36,038 bases of DNA from Piscirickettsiaceae bacterium (GCA_027019045.1 JALUXI010000236.1:1-36038); one strand, 5' to 3'. Positions 25,964-34,884 are shown, counted from the first letter of the stretch. The notes: a model not told the origin generated them from the sequence alone. Made by a program: numbers and translations.

Positions 25964-27643
25964 CTATTCCTCTCTCAGCCACTCTCTCACAATATGTGCT
26001 GCAATCTTCGGATCGGCCTTCACAATCTCTTTCACTTTTTCAGCCAACTCCTCTTCCTCTTTCATCTCTTCTTCCGTCTGCTCTTCAACCATTTCCACTT
26101 CTTCATTCATCTGCTCCAACGCTTCAGAAATGGCATCCGCATTCTCCAGATCTTCTTCATCATCTTCTATTTCTGCGTCTTCAGGATATTCCAACTCAAA
26201 CTCTTCTGGCTTGGTCAAATCCTTCAACATTGGACGAATCACCCCAAAAATAATCAAGAAGATCGCGATACCCGCCAACACCTGCTTAACCAGCGTAATA
26301 AACCAACCTTGCTGCCAAATAGGCGTTTGATCCTTGACCACCTCTTTAGGTGCGAAAGAAGCATTCACTACACTCAGTGTATCACCACGGGTTTCATCCA
26401 ATCCAACCGCATCACTAACCAGACGACGATAACTCTGCAACATTTCATCTGTTCTAGGTTTGCGTTCAACCTTACCATCTTTATCAATCACCGTCTGATC
26501 ATCCACTACGACAGCAACAGAAAGGCGCTTAATATTCCCTACTGCACTCTTAATATGACTCACTGTGCGATCTAATTCATAGTTTTTGGTCGTTTTCTCT
26601 TTTGAGCTTTTTAAATTAGGATCTTTTTCAGGCGAATACCCCTCTTCTGGGGCAATGCCTGCTCTAGGGGGTTGATTAGTCAACGCCCCAGGAATCCCCT
26701 TAGGTCCTTCATTACGGTTAATCTCTTTAACTTCCTGCTCAGAACGAATCGCCTCTGGATCTGGCTCATAATTCTCTCTCGTTTGCTCTTGTTGGGTGAA
26801 ATCCAGCTCTGCAGTCACCTGGGCTCGCACCTTATCTTCCCCGCCCACAATAGGAGACAACAGTTGAATAATTCTTCTAGAAAGTGTGGATTCAATCTGC
26901 CGCGTATATTCCAGCTGTTTCATGCTCATACGCATACTGCCAGAAATCGCATTATCCGTTAGCAGATTGCCATTCTGATCCACCACGGTCACATTTTTCG
27001 GATCTAGATTGGGAACGCTGGCTGAAATAAGATGCACAATGGCCGACACCTGCTCTTCATCCAACGAACGCCCTGGATAAAGCTGAACTACTACTGACGC
27101 AGAAGCAGGCTTCTGCTTACGCACAAACACACTCCGCTTAGGTAAACCCAACATCACTCTTGCAGATTTAACAGGGGCTAAGGATGCCACCGATTTTGCC
27201 AACTCACCTTCTAATGCACGATGATATTGTGTCGTCTCCCTGAACTGGGAAATACCAAACCCTTGATCTTTATCTAACAATTGGTAACCCGTAGGGGTCT
27301 CTTTAGGAAAGTCTGCAGCAGCCAATTTGATTCTTAAAGGATAGACTTGATCTTCAGGCACTAGAACCGCACCTGTTTTTTCATCCAGCTTATAAGGAAC
27401 TTTATCCTTATCTAGCATCTCAACCACTTGGTTGACATCTTTGGGTTTTAAATTTCCAAAGAGAAGCGCATAATTTGAACTGCCAGACCAGACAACCACA
27501 CTGATTGTCAACGCCACTGTCGCCGCTAATGCAATCACTAAACTGACTTGTTTAGCGACGGAAAGGGAGGACAATCGATCAATCAGATTGCGTAAAATAT
27601 TCCCTTCTTGGGCAGGTTGGGCTGTGGCTGAAGCATCAGGCAT
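25964..27643 (-). CDS. fliF: MS-ring protein FliF
   Basis: Forms the membrane-embedded MS ring on which the motor is built. Of 559 residues, the first membrane helix is about 33-53 and the second 447-471. Ring-building domains lie between (DKDQGFGISQFRETTQYHRALEGELAKS is typical). The cytosolic tail is very acidic (475-535, many Glu/Asp runs) and ends with the FliG-binding peptide ADPKIAAHIVREWLREE. It lies 52 bases after fliE. Confidence 0.97.
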   Translation of the reverse strand: MPDASATAQPAQEGNILRNLIDRLSSLSVAKQVSLVIALAATVALTISVVVWSGSSNYALLFGNLKPKDVNQVVEMLDKDKVPYKLDEKTGAVLVPEDQVYPLRIKLAAADFPKETPTGYQLLDKDQGFGISQFRETTQYHRALEGELAKSVASLAPVKSARVMLGLPKRSVFVRKQKPASASVVVQLYPGRSLDEEQVSAIVHLISASVPNLDPKNVTVVDQNGNLLTDNAISGSMRMSMKQLEYTRQIESTLSRRIIQLLSPIVGGEDKVRAQVTAELDFTQQEQTRENYEPDPEAIRSEQEVKEINRNEGPKGIPGALTNQPPRAGIAPEEGYSPEKDPNLKSSKEKTTKNYELDRTVSHIKSAVGNIKRLSVAVVVDDQTVIDKDGKVERKPRTDEMLQSYRRLVSDAVGLDETRGDTLSVVNASFAPKEVVKDQTPIWQQGWFITLVKQVLAGIAIFLIIFGVIRPMLKDLTKPEEFELEYPEDAEIEDDEEDLENADAISEALEQMNEEVEMVEEQTEEEMKEEEELAEKVKEIVKADPKIAAHIVREWLREE

Positions 27644-27695
27644 AGAGGTTAGAATTCTTTTTCAATTGAAAGTTAATTAAATCGTAGAACAGCAG

Positions 27696-28031
27696 TTAAA
27701 CAGGCATATTCATGACATCTTTATAGGCTTCAACCAACTTATTTCGAACTTGTGTCATCGCTTGAAATGAAAGGCTGGCCTTTTGAACTTGAAGCATCAC
27801 TTCAGACAACTCAACCCCTTCATCGCCTCGTTCAAACGCCTCTTTTAAATCACCTGCTTTATGTTGCTCGTGATTTACGGCTTTAACCGACTCCGTCAAT
27901 AAGTCAGCAAAGCTCTCCGAACTCGCCACACCTTCCTTCACTTCAGACACAGGGGTAGCGGGCTTAGAGGCTGCTTGAGCAGACAATGAGCGCATTTGTA
28001 ACATTAAACTTTGAGTATCTATCGGTTCCAT
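27696..28031 (-). CDS. fliE: Hook-basal body protein FliE
   Basis: Rod adaptor of 111 residues joining the MS ring and proximal rod. The C-terminal half has the family pattern SEVMLQVQKASLSFQAMTQVRNKLVEAYKDVMNMPV. It is the first gene of the fliE-fliK run. A sigma54 promoter lies 74 bases upstream, so it heads a class of early basal-body genes. Confidence 0.96.
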   Translation of the reverse strand: MEPIDTQSLMLQMRSLSAQAASKPATPVSEVKEGVASSESFADLLTESVKAVNHEQHKAGDLKEAFERGDEGVELSEVMLQVQKASLSFQAMTQVRNKLVEAYKDVMNMPV

Positions 28032-28104
28032 GGCATCCAGTTCACTTAAAAATCGGAAGTTATCGTCAAAATTTTAACAATCTTTAATATTTTTTGTAAG
28101 AAAA

Positions 28105-28121
28105 AAGCAATCCTTGTGCCA
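28105..28121 (-). promoter_or_regulatory. Sigma54 promoter for the fliE operon
   Basis: Minus-strand TGGCAC-AAGGA-TTGCTT has the -24 GG and -12 GC in the correct 10-base spacing and matches all but one base of the usual TGGCACG-N4-TTGCT form. It sits immediately after the fleR stop, with the start point expected near 28095. FleR or FleQ would be the likely activator. Confidence 0.85.
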
Positions 28122-28122
28122 T

Positions 28123-29460
28123 TTAAGGAATCTCATATCCTTCTTCTTTTAATTTTGCCAGCTTATAGCGCAAGGTACGAGGACTCATATTCAGGGCATC
28201 TGCAGTTTTCTGACGATGTCCATTAAAATGTTTCAATGCCTCCAAAATCACCTCTGCCTCTTGATCTTTAAGCGGCTTTACCTCTTCGGTTAAATCCACT
28301 TTTTCCGGACTTTCAGCACTAAAGGCAGAAAATATCACGCCTTGGTCATCTAACAGAACATCCTGTTCTTGAATGGCATCACCCGACATCATCACTAAAG
28401 CACGCTGAATCACATTATCCAACTCTCGAATATTACCTGGCCACGCATATTCAATCAGCTTCTTCATTGCCTGAGCGGTAATCATCGGTTCCACCCGCTC
28501 AGAACCACAATGTCGCTGAAGCAACCTTTCAGCAATTGCGGCAATATCTCTTCGTCTTTCTCGAAGAGGCGGCAACTGCATCGGGAAGACATTTAGACGA
28601 TAATAAAGGTCTTCTCGGAAATCACCTGCTTCCACTGCTTTTTTTAAATCTACATTGGAGGCACTCAAAATGCGGACATTCAATTCAACCGTTTTCAAGC
28701 TGCCTAAGCGTTCAACCTCTTTCTCTTGCAAAACCCTCAATAGCTTAGCCTGAAGGTCAATATTCATTTCACCAATTTCATCTAAAAACAGCGTACCATT
28801 TTGTGCCTGTTCAAACTTTCCAGGCATCGCCTTCATCGCCCCTGTAAAAGCACCCTTTTCATAACCAAACAGCACCGCCTCTAACATCGATTCAGGAATC
28901 GCCGCACAGTTAATGGCCACAAAAGGCTGATTAGAGCGGGGGGAGTGTGCATGAATGTAACGCGCCAGCACCTCTTTACCCGTTCCACTTTCACCTGTAA
29001 TCATGACGGTGGCTTCACTTTGCGCCACTTTCAATGCCATCGCTTTCAACTGATGCATCACGGGTTCAGCCACCACAAAGTCTTCATCCGAAGAGGCATC
29101 ACGATTGAAATAAGCCTTCGCCTTTTCCACCAACACATCCGCTTCAAAAGGCTTCACAATATAATCGACCGCTCCAGCCTTCATGGAAGCCACAGCCTGC
29201 TCAATGGTGCCATAGGCAGTCATCAGTACGACAGGCAGATAGGGTTTGATGGAACGGATACGGGTCATCAGTTGATAGCCATCCATTCCATCCATACGAA
29301 TATCGGTAAACACCATGCCGATTTCATCGTCTAACGCCACCAAAGCATCTTCTGCACTCGCCACCGCCAGTACTTCAAACTCATTCAGCGTCAGCGTATC
29401 CTCTAGCGCTTCTCTGAGCTCATCGTCATCTTCAACCACTAAAATCTTTGCAATAGACAT
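28123..29460 (-). CDS. fleR: Sigma54-dependent response regulator FleR/FlrC
   Basis: NtrC-type activator of 445 residues. An N-terminal receiver (1-120) has D53 as phospho-acceptor (FTDIRMDGMDG). The AAA+ domain has Walker A GESGTGKE and the sigma54-contact loop GAFTGA (GYEKGAFTGAMK). The C-terminal Fis-type helix-turn-helix is HRQKTADALNMSPRTLRYKL. It is 28 bases downstream of its likely partner kinase, and its probable target promoter (fliE) starts just after its stop codon. Confidence 0.95.
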   Translation of the reverse strand: MSIAKILVVEDDDELREALEDTLTLNEFEVLAVASAEDALVALDDEIGMVFTDIRMDGMDGYQLMTRIRSIKPYLPVVLMTAYGTIEQAVASMKAGAVDYIVKPFEADVLVEKAKAYFNRDASSDEDFVVAEPVMHQLKAMALKVAQSEATVMITGESGTGKEVLARYIHAHSPRSNQPFVAINCAAIPESMLEAVLFGYEKGAFTGAMKAMPGKFEQAQNGTLFLDEIGEMNIDLQAKLLRVLQEKEVERLGSLKTVELNVRILSASNVDLKKAVEAGDFREDLYYRLNVFPMQLPPLRERRRDIAAIAERLLQRHCGSERVEPMITAQAMKKLIEYAWPGNIRELDNVIQRALVMMSGDAIQEQDVLLDDQGVIFSAFSAESPEKVDLTEEVKPLKDQEAEVILEALKHFNGHRQKTADALNMSPRTLRYKLAKLKEEGYEIP

Positions 29461-29488
29461 TCAAAGTTTCTCTTCTGTTGACTGATAT

Positions 29489-30709
29489 TCATCCAAAAAG
29501 GTCTTCTTGATTCATTTGTTTTTCATATAAAGGTAATCGAATCACAAAACGAGCACCATTGTTGGGAACTGAATATACCCATGCATCCCCACCATGTGCT
29601 TCTGCAACCGCTCTGACAACCGCCAAACCTAATCCTGTCCCCTTAGCCCGACTGGTAAAAAAAGGTTCAAAAATCTTTTCTTGCAATGCCTCTTCAACAC
29701 CAGGGCCATTATCACTGACAATCAAATCGATAAACCCCGTTTTATTCTGCTCAATCCCTACCTCAATGCGCACCCCACCTTCCTTAACCACATTGATGGC
29801 ATTCATAATCAGATTTTGCATCGCCGTCATTAAGGCATCAAAATCACCAAGGACTTTAAGCTCCCCCGCCTCTTCTTGGGGAATCTGAAACTTCAAATCG
29901 ACCTGCTCATTTTGAGAAGAGAATTCCAACCCACTGGACAACATCTCCAACAAATACGTCAAATCTATCACCTTATTACAGCTCCGCCCTCCCTTGGCAT
30001 ACTGCAGCATATCATTAACCAAAGCTTCTAAATGACGCAAACTGAGCAATGATTTTTGGATAAACCTTTGTCGTTTCTCTTCATCTAACTCCGTCGATGA
30101 TGCCATCTGAGAAAGATAGAGTAATGCTGAAGAGAGCGGGGTACGAATTTGATGCGCCAACGAAGCAGCCATCTCTCCCAAAGACTCCAAACGCTGATGC
30201 CGACTCTTATGTGCCTGCAACTCTCTTGAAGCGGTTACATCTTGCAATAGAAGAATCGCACCTTGATTTTCATCCAAAGTTTTTTCCGAAAGTTGATAAA
30301 CTGTTTTATCGTGTTTAACCAACTCCTTAGCCTCTGTGGCGTACAAAAAAACATTTCGCACCACCACTTCCCAAAGACGCCCCACCGCATCTTCCCCTAA
30401 AATCTGCTTGGCACTTTGGTTCATTTCGACAATTTTTCCCAATGCATTCAATACAACCACTCCAGCGGGCAGTAGCGTCAACAGCCTCTCTAGCCGTTCA
30501 GCAACCTTCACTCTTTCTCTGTCACTCTCTTCAAGCTGTTGCTGAAGATCAGCCACTTGATGCTGCAAAGCTTCATAGGCTTGTGTGAGCTGCATGGAGG
30601 TCTGATTAAACAACTCAAACGCCTGCTCCAACTCTGCAAGTCGCTGCTGTTCAATTGCACTCAATTGTGATTTCGTATCACTCATCTCACTTTCTCTCCA
30701 AGAGCTCAT
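29489..30709 (-). CDS. fleS: Cytosolic sensor histidine kinase FleS/FlrB
   Basis: Kinase of 406 residues expected to phosphorylate FleR. There are no membrane segments. An N-terminal coiled coil (13-75) is followed by a PAS-like domain (about 75-160, LLPAGVVVLNALGKIVEMNQ), the dimerisation/phospho-acceptor helix with H186 (ASLAHQIRTPLSSAL), and an ATPase domain with NLIMNAINV, SDNGPGV and GTGLGLAVV. The start overlaps the fleQ stop by 4 bases (ATGA). An ATG at 30685, 24 bases downstream with GGAGAG before it, is an alternative. Confidence 0.94.
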   Translation of the reverse strand: MSSWRESEMSDTKSQLSAIEQQRLAELEQAFELFNQTSMQLTQAYEALQHQVADLQQQLEESDRERVKVAERLERLLTLLPAGVVVLNALGKIVEMNQSAKQILGEDAVGRLWEVVVRNVFLYATEAKELVKHDKTVYQLSEKTLDENQGAILLLQDVTASRELQAHKSRHQRLESLGEMAASLAHQIRTPLSSALLYLSQMASSTELDEEKRQRFIQKSLLSLRHLEALVNDMLQYAKGGRSCNKVIDLTYLLEMLSSGLEFSSQNEQVDLKFQIPQEEAGELKVLGDFDALMTAMQNLIMNAINVVKEGGVRIEVGIEQNKTGFIDLIVSDNGPGVEEALQEKIFEPFFTSRAKGTGLGLAVVRAVAEAHGGDAWVYSVPNNGARFVIRLPLYEKQMNQEDLFG

Positions 30710-31836
30710 CCGTTCAATTGATATTTTCTAATCTTCTCAACCAAAGTTGTGCGATTAGTTTTTAACAGCTTAGCAGCTTGCGAAACATTACCTTCTGTTT
30801 CTGACAGCGCCTGTTGAATTAACTGAATCTCCATTTCAACCAAATAAGACTTCAAATCTAACCCTTGATGAATATCTGGCATGCCTGAATTAAATCCTTG
30901 CAAAGGACTCTTTTCATCTTTATCCAAATCACCTGTTTCTGCATCTGCTTTATTATTTTTCTCTTCTTGTGATTCAGCCAGTTGCACTTCAGAGTGGCTT
31001 TCAACTTGCTGATTATCGCAGAGCTTTAACTCGGCTCCTTCAGGCACTTCCACTTGATATTTAGCAGGCAAGTCGGTGTAATCCACCATTGCATTAGGAA
31101 AGAGAATGGACAACCGTTCAGCCAAGTTACCTAACTCACGCACATTACCAGGCCATGGGTAATGCTGAAGTGCAATCAAAACCTTTTCAGTCAATTGCGG
31201 AATGGGGCGTCCACTTTGTTGAATTTTGTTGAACATGAATGAGAGTAAAGCAGGAATATCTTCCACTCGCTCACGCAGGGAAGGCATTTCAATAGGAAAG
31301 ACATTGAGACGATAGAAAAGGTCTTCTCGGAAGTTGCCCGCTTCAATCTGATCTTCTAAGTTCCGATGGGTTGCCGCAATCACACGCACATCACAGCTAA
31401 AGCTTTTATTGCCTCCCACCCTTTCATAAGTCCGCTCTTGAAGCACTCGTAACAGTTTAACCTGCATCGGCAAAGGCATATCCCCAATTTCGTCCAAAAA
31501 AATAGAGCCTTTTTCAGCCAACTCAAACCGCCCCTTTCGGGCTGTAATGGCACCTGTAAAAGCCCCTTTTTCATGACCAAATAGCTCACTCTCTAACAAC
31601 TCTGAAGGAATGGCGCCGCAATTGATAGGAACAAAAGGACGATCAGCACGATGAGAAAGTTGATGCAGTGCTTGAGCAACCACTTCTTTCCCCGTACCCG
31701 ATTCACCGAGAATCAAAACAGAGGCATCGGTCGTTGCAACCTGCTGAATCAGTTTTTTGACCTGTAACATCGCTGGACTCTGTCCAACAATAGAATTCAG
31801 TATACTTTCTGTATCTACTAACGGGGATGGAGACAT
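30706..31836 (-). CDS. fleQ: FleQ/FlrA-like flagellar activator without receiver domain
   Basis: Sigma54 activator expected to head the flagellar hierarchy. It has 376 residues, about 110 fewer than FleQ, and starts almost directly at the AAA+ domain: Walker A GESGTGKE (44-51), GAFTGA (91-96), Walker B SIFLDEIGD (111-119). The C-terminal helix-turn-helix is NVSQAAKLLKTNRTTLVEKIRKYQL, very close to FleQ. The LFRS motif before the ATPase domain reads ILNS (12-15), and the post-Walker KExxxRN reads KEVVAQA (50-56). Residues that bind c-di-GMP in FleQ are therefore changed. ATG at 31836 is used; TTG one codon upstream is possible. A sigma70 promoter and dyad lie just upstream, with no room for a hidden receiver domain. 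Confidence 0.9.
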   Translation of the reverse strand: MSPSPLVDTESILNSIVGQSPAMLQVKKLIQQVATTDASVLILGESGTGKEVVAQALHQLSHRADRPFVPINCGAIPSELLESELFGHEKGAFTGAITARKGRFELAEKGSIFLDEIGDMPLPMQVKLLRVLQERTYERVGGNKSFSCDVRVIAATHRNLEDQIEAGNFREDLFYRLNVFPIEMPSLRERVEDIPALLSFMFNKIQQSGRPIPQLTEKVLIALQHYPWPGNVRELGNLAERLSILFPNAMVDYTDLPAKYQVEVPEGAELKLCDNQQVESHSEVQLAESQEEKNNKADAETGDLDKDEKSPLQGFNSGMPDIHQGLDLKSYLVEMEIQLIQQALSETEGNVSQAAKLLKTNRTTLVEKIRKYQLNG

Positions 31837-31841
31837 CAACT

Positions 31842-31869
31842 CACACCTAATTTCTATACATTAGGTGTG
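31842..31869. promoter_or_regulatory. Candidate operator dyad upstream of fleQ
   Basis: CACACCTAAT and ATTAGGTGTG are perfect 10-bp inverted repeats separated by 8 bases. The dyad begins right after the -10 box, so it covers roughly -6 to +22 of the predicted transcript, and includes the AGGTG ribosome site of fleQ. Because the transcript would start inside the first arm, a DNA-level operator is more likely than an RNA hairpin. Confidence 0.6.
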
Positions 31870-31898
31870 TTTATATATGGTTTTTCAGTCAATGTCAA
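31870..31898 (-). promoter_or_regulatory. Sigma70 promoter for fleQ-fleS-fleR
   Basis: Minus strand: TTGACA (31893-31898), 17 bases, TATAAA (31870-31875). This is close to the housekeeping consensus. Start point expected near 31863, giving a leader of about 27 bases to the ATG. It lies in the fliT-fleQ gap. Confidence 0.8.
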
Positions 31899-31911
31899 AA
31901 ATTTGGCGTAT

Positions 31912-32205
31912 TTATTCGAAATATTGAGAAAGCGCCTGCTGTTTCTGGCGTTGTTGAAGGTGGTCTTGCTTTAATTTGAGCATCGCATTTTCTACTGCCC
32001 GTTGAATCACATCGACCTGTTGGAGGAGAGATTTTAAAATTTCAGCCTTTTGTGCCTCATCAAGCTCAGTCTCTTCTGCCAAAACCTGTTTAAAACGCTC
32101 AAGCCAGTTGGCCTCAAGCGGCTGGAACTGAGCCCAATCCCCTTTTTCAGCCAACTGCTGCATACGAGCCATATCATTGATGAGATTTAACAACTGAGGT
32201 GACAT
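31912..32205 (-). CDS. fliT: FliT-like flagellar export chaperone
   Basis: Small helical protein of 97 residues, rich in Gln, Leu and Glu, with no membrane segment. Position immediately after fliS (sharing the TAATG junction) and length fit FliT, the chaperone for the FliD cap protein. Sequence alone (LEANWLERFKQVLAEE) is only weakly diagnostic. It ends 76 bases before the fleQ start. Confidence 0.72.
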   Translation of the reverse strand: MSPQLLNLINDMARMQQLAEKGDWAQFQPLEANWLERFKQVLAEETELDEAQKAEILKSLLQQVDVIQRAVENAMLKLKQDHLQQRQKQQALSQYFE

Positions 32206-32657
32206 TAAGCTTGCTTCTGTTTAAGTTGTTTAACGCGTTCGATTTTTTCACGAGGCGCCTTCTTAAACTCATCAGGCATCTGCTCCCAGCCTTCTTTGAC
32301 TGTCCGCAATAAATCTGCTACTTCATCAAATTTTTCCGCACTATTTTCACGACTGGCTTCCAAAATTCGACGCCCCATATACTCATATAATGCATCTAAA
32401 TTTTGTGCCACTTCTCCACCATATTCAAAATCTAAACTTGAACGAAGGTTGAATAAGATAGCCGTTACTTTTGATACCTCTTCGGCTTTTGCTCTAAATT
32501 GCTGATGCGCCATAAATCCTTTTGCGCGTGCAATTTTTGCCAAAGCCCCATCATAAAGCATTGAAACCAACTTATGAGGGGTCGCTTCGCTGGCAGACGC
32601 TTCTAAATCAGTGGTTTGATATTGCTTTAAAAACTTCTGCTTCATTTGTGCATTCAT
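32205..32657 (-). CDS. fliS: Flagellin export chaperone FliS
   Basis: Helical-bundle chaperone of 150 residues that binds flagellin and prevents early polymerisation. The family pattern YQTTDLEASASEATPHKLVSMLYDGALAKIARAKG near the N-terminus and LNLRSSLDFEYGGEVAQNLDALYEYMGRRI-like helix follow. The C-terminal tail is basic. It starts 15 bases after fliD and runs into fliT, so it is likely driven by the sigma28 promoter before fliD. Confidence 0.94.
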   Translation of the reverse strand: MNAQMKQKFLKQYQTTDLEASASEATPHKLVSMLYDGALAKIARAKGFMAHQQFRAKAEEVSKVTAILFNLRSSLDFEYGGEVAQNLDALYEYMGRRILEASRENSAEKFDEVADLLRTVKEGWEQMPDEFKKAPREKIERVKQLKQKQA

Positions 32658-32672
32658 CTTGCCTATCCTCTT

Positions 32673-34700
32673 TTAATTACCTTGTTGTTGGCTTGTCGAA
32701 TTAAAGGTTGCCGCTAAATAAGAGCGGGTATTCTTCATTGATGCCAAAACGGATTGTAATGCACCGAATTGCATTTTATATTGCAACTCTAGTTTATTAT
32801 AACGATCCTGTATCTTAGTCTTTTCATCGGCCAACGCAGTAGTTTCTTTATTTAATTTGTCAATTTGAGAACCCACCAAACCATCTATACTATTAAACTT
32901 ATTAAATAGTTGAGAAAGCTTGTCTGCATATCCTCGAGTAAAACTGATAGAACCACGATTACCTGTTGCTGTGCCACCAATATCAAACTCTAACCCTTTA
33001 GGCATATCTGCTGCTGCATAGTTACTGACCGTAACATGCTGTCCTTGACCAGTAAAAAAATACTGTGTGCCTGTTTTTGCATTAGTCAGCGTTCCGCCTA
33101 CATCTGTACCTGCACTGGTGTTACCCGTTGCCAGCCCCACACTCCCCAAGACAGTCCCACCCGTGAAATTGATTGATGAAGCCGAACCGAACTTATCAGA
33201 AGTAAAGGTAAATTTATCCTGTGTCGCATCATAACTTACCGTAATTTTAGACCCCTGAGCTTTAAAATTAGCATCATTATTGATCACATTTTGCAACTCC
33301 TGCGCAAGTTGTGTACCTGTATAATTCCCTGCCGCCAGTGTCAAAGTAGATGAAGTCGCACCATCCAATTGTAAAGTGAGCGTATCGTTTGTTCCCGCCG
33401 TAATCGCGAAACTGTTTGCATTACCTGTCGCTGCCCCCGTAAAAGTTGCCTGTTTAGCCGCAGTGGTCACATTTATCTGAAAAGTCCCTTCGATTGTACT
33501 TCCCGTAGAAGCTGTATATTTTACAAATGGATCCGTAGAAATACCGCTGGCCGCAAAAAGTCGTCCAACCGAATCTGGAGCGGCACTGACCGCTTGATTG
33601 AGTTGTGCCGTATCTAACTGCAAACTACCATCTAATTGAGTCTTAATACCAATATCGGCCAAGGATTGTACTGACCCTGTCAAACCTGTAATTTGGGTCT
33701 GTAAAACTGCCTTCATCTGTTCTTTCATCATCCGAACACTAGAATCACTAGATAAAGAACCTTTCGTTGGATCATAATTCTTACTATTTGGATCGTCTTT
33801 TTTGTACGACTGCACCGTATTAAAAATATTATTCATCGAATTATAAAGATCTACAAAATCTTGCACTTTCTGACCAATACCCGAAGTATCTCTCGCCACT
33901 TCAATTCGTTTAGTTCTTCCCAAATCTGCACTGTAAAGGTTTAGCTCTACGCCAGGAATCACCTCACTTAATGTATTTTGGCTACTGTTAATCGTCAATC
34001 CATTCACCACGACCGTTGCATCCTGCGCGGCTACTGTCTGAGTCAAATTCCCCGTACTTAACTGTGACAACCCTACATTATCTGTATTATTACCATCATT
34101 ATCGGCCACCGAAATTTGAATTTGATTACTTGCCCCCGTGCTATTCGCCGTAAACATCAACTTATAGCCACTTCCTGTATTAACCGTTGTCGCGGTAACA
34201 CCAATCCCTGCCGCTTGCACAGCCTGTTGAATGCCTGTAAGCGTATTATTGGTATTATCAATCGTAATGGTATGCGCCACCCCTCCAACATTGATCGTTA
34301 AAGCACCTGTACCGACAACATCCGTCAGACTATTAAAAGTACTATTGGTGGCAAGTGTTTGGGCTGTGGCAATTTTTTGTACTTCAACATTATAAATTCC
34401 AGGCGTTGTACTGCCTTTAATCGTTGCATCAATCACCGCTTTATCTGATGAAGTCACATTCATTTTGCTAAAGGTATCAGGCTGGGTTAAACTTGCAATC
34501 TGCGTTCTAAACCCATCAAATGCCTTTTTTAATAGATCAAAACCGCCCAACCTCGAATCATGAAGCTTCTGTTTCGTATCTAAATTCGCATTCAATGCAG
34601 CAACATCAGCATTCGCTAACACCTTTGCCATATTTTTAACATTAAAGGTGGTTGCCCCCATGCTATTTAAGATATCTAAACCTAAATTATTATTTGCCAT
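32673..34700 (-). CDS. fliD: Flagellar filament cap protein FliD, enlarged
   Basis: Pentameric or hexameric cap that guides flagellin assembly at the filament tip. At 675 residues it is longer than the about 450-residue enteric form. N-terminal coil and D1 start around LKKAFDGFRTQIASL. A flagellin IN-type motif lies near 150-195 (LTGIQQAVQAAGIGVTA). The C-terminal coiled coil is 590-665. A Thr/Asn/Gly-rich insertion occupies about 395-585, with a second IN-like unit (about 440-515). Start at 34700 is supported by AGGTGG 8 bases upstream and a sigma28 promoter 46 bases before it. Confidence 0.94.
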   Translation of the reverse strand: MANNNLGLDILNSMGATTFNVKNMAKVLANADVAALNANLDTKQKLHDSRLGGFDLLKKAFDGFRTQIASLTQPDTFSKMNVTSSDKAVIDATIKGSTTPGIYNVEVQKIATAQTLATNSTFNSLTDVVGTGALTINVGGVAHTITIDNTNNTLTGIQQAVQAAGIGVTATTVNTGSGYKLMFTANSTGASNQIQISVADNDGNNTDNVGLSQLSTGNLTQTVAAQDATVVVNGLTINSSQNTLSEVIPGVELNLYSADLGRTKRIEVARDTSGIGQKVQDFVDLYNSMNNIFNTVQSYKKDDPNSKNYDPTKGSLSSDSSVRMMKEQMKAVLQTQITGLTGSVQSLADIGIKTQLDGSLQLDTAQLNQAVSAAPDSVGRLFAASGISTDPFVKYTASTGSTIEGTFQINVTTAAKQATFTGAATGNANSFAITAGTNDTLTLQLDGATSSTLTLAAGNYTGTQLAQELQNVINNDANFKAQGSKITVSYDATQDKFTFTSDKFGSASSINFTGGTVLGSVGLATGNTSAGTDVGGTLTNAKTGTQYFFTGQGQHVTVSNYAAADMPKGLEFDIGGTATGNRGSISFTRGYADKLSQLFNKFNSIDGLVGSQIDKLNKETTALADEKTKIQDRYNKLELQYKMQFGALQSVLASMKNTRSYLAATFNSTSQQQGN

Positions 34701-34746
34701 AACTTTTCCACCTCTTCTTCATCAATTCCAACAGCTTTCAATGGAT

Positions 34747-34773
34747 ATATCGACCATATCCAATAAAACTTTA
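34747..34773 (-). promoter_or_regulatory. Sigma28 (FliA) promoter for fliD-fliS-fliT
   Basis: Minus strand: TAAAGTTT (34766-34773), an 11-base spacer, then GTCGATAT (34747-34754). The -35 box and spacing equal the FliA consensus TAAAGTTT-N11-GCCGATAA, with six of eight matching in the -10 box. It lies between fliD and the first repeat element. Confidence 0.8.
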
Positions 34774-34800
34774 AGAAAGCACTGTTCAAATCACTTAAAC

Positions 34801-34884
34801 GAGAGCTTTGCATGAGTGGGACGCAAGAGAAAAAGGGGAATTTTAGCCTTTTTTATCCGTGTAGCCATCTCATGCAAAGCTCTC
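34801..34884. mobile_element. 84-bp IS-derived inverted-repeat element, copy 1
   Basis: Ends are perfect 16-bp inverted repeats GAGAGCTTTGCATGAG. TAAAC directly precedes (34796-34800) and follows (34885-34889), a likely 5-bp target duplication. The interior matches the two outer parts of copy 2 (34981-35140), with 76 bp missing in the middle. No coding capacity for a transposase. Confidence 0.85.

Noticed and set aside
34099..34106. Sequence resembling a FliA -10 box inside fliD
   Set aside because: No matching -35 box at the right spacing, and no gene start downstream on that strand.
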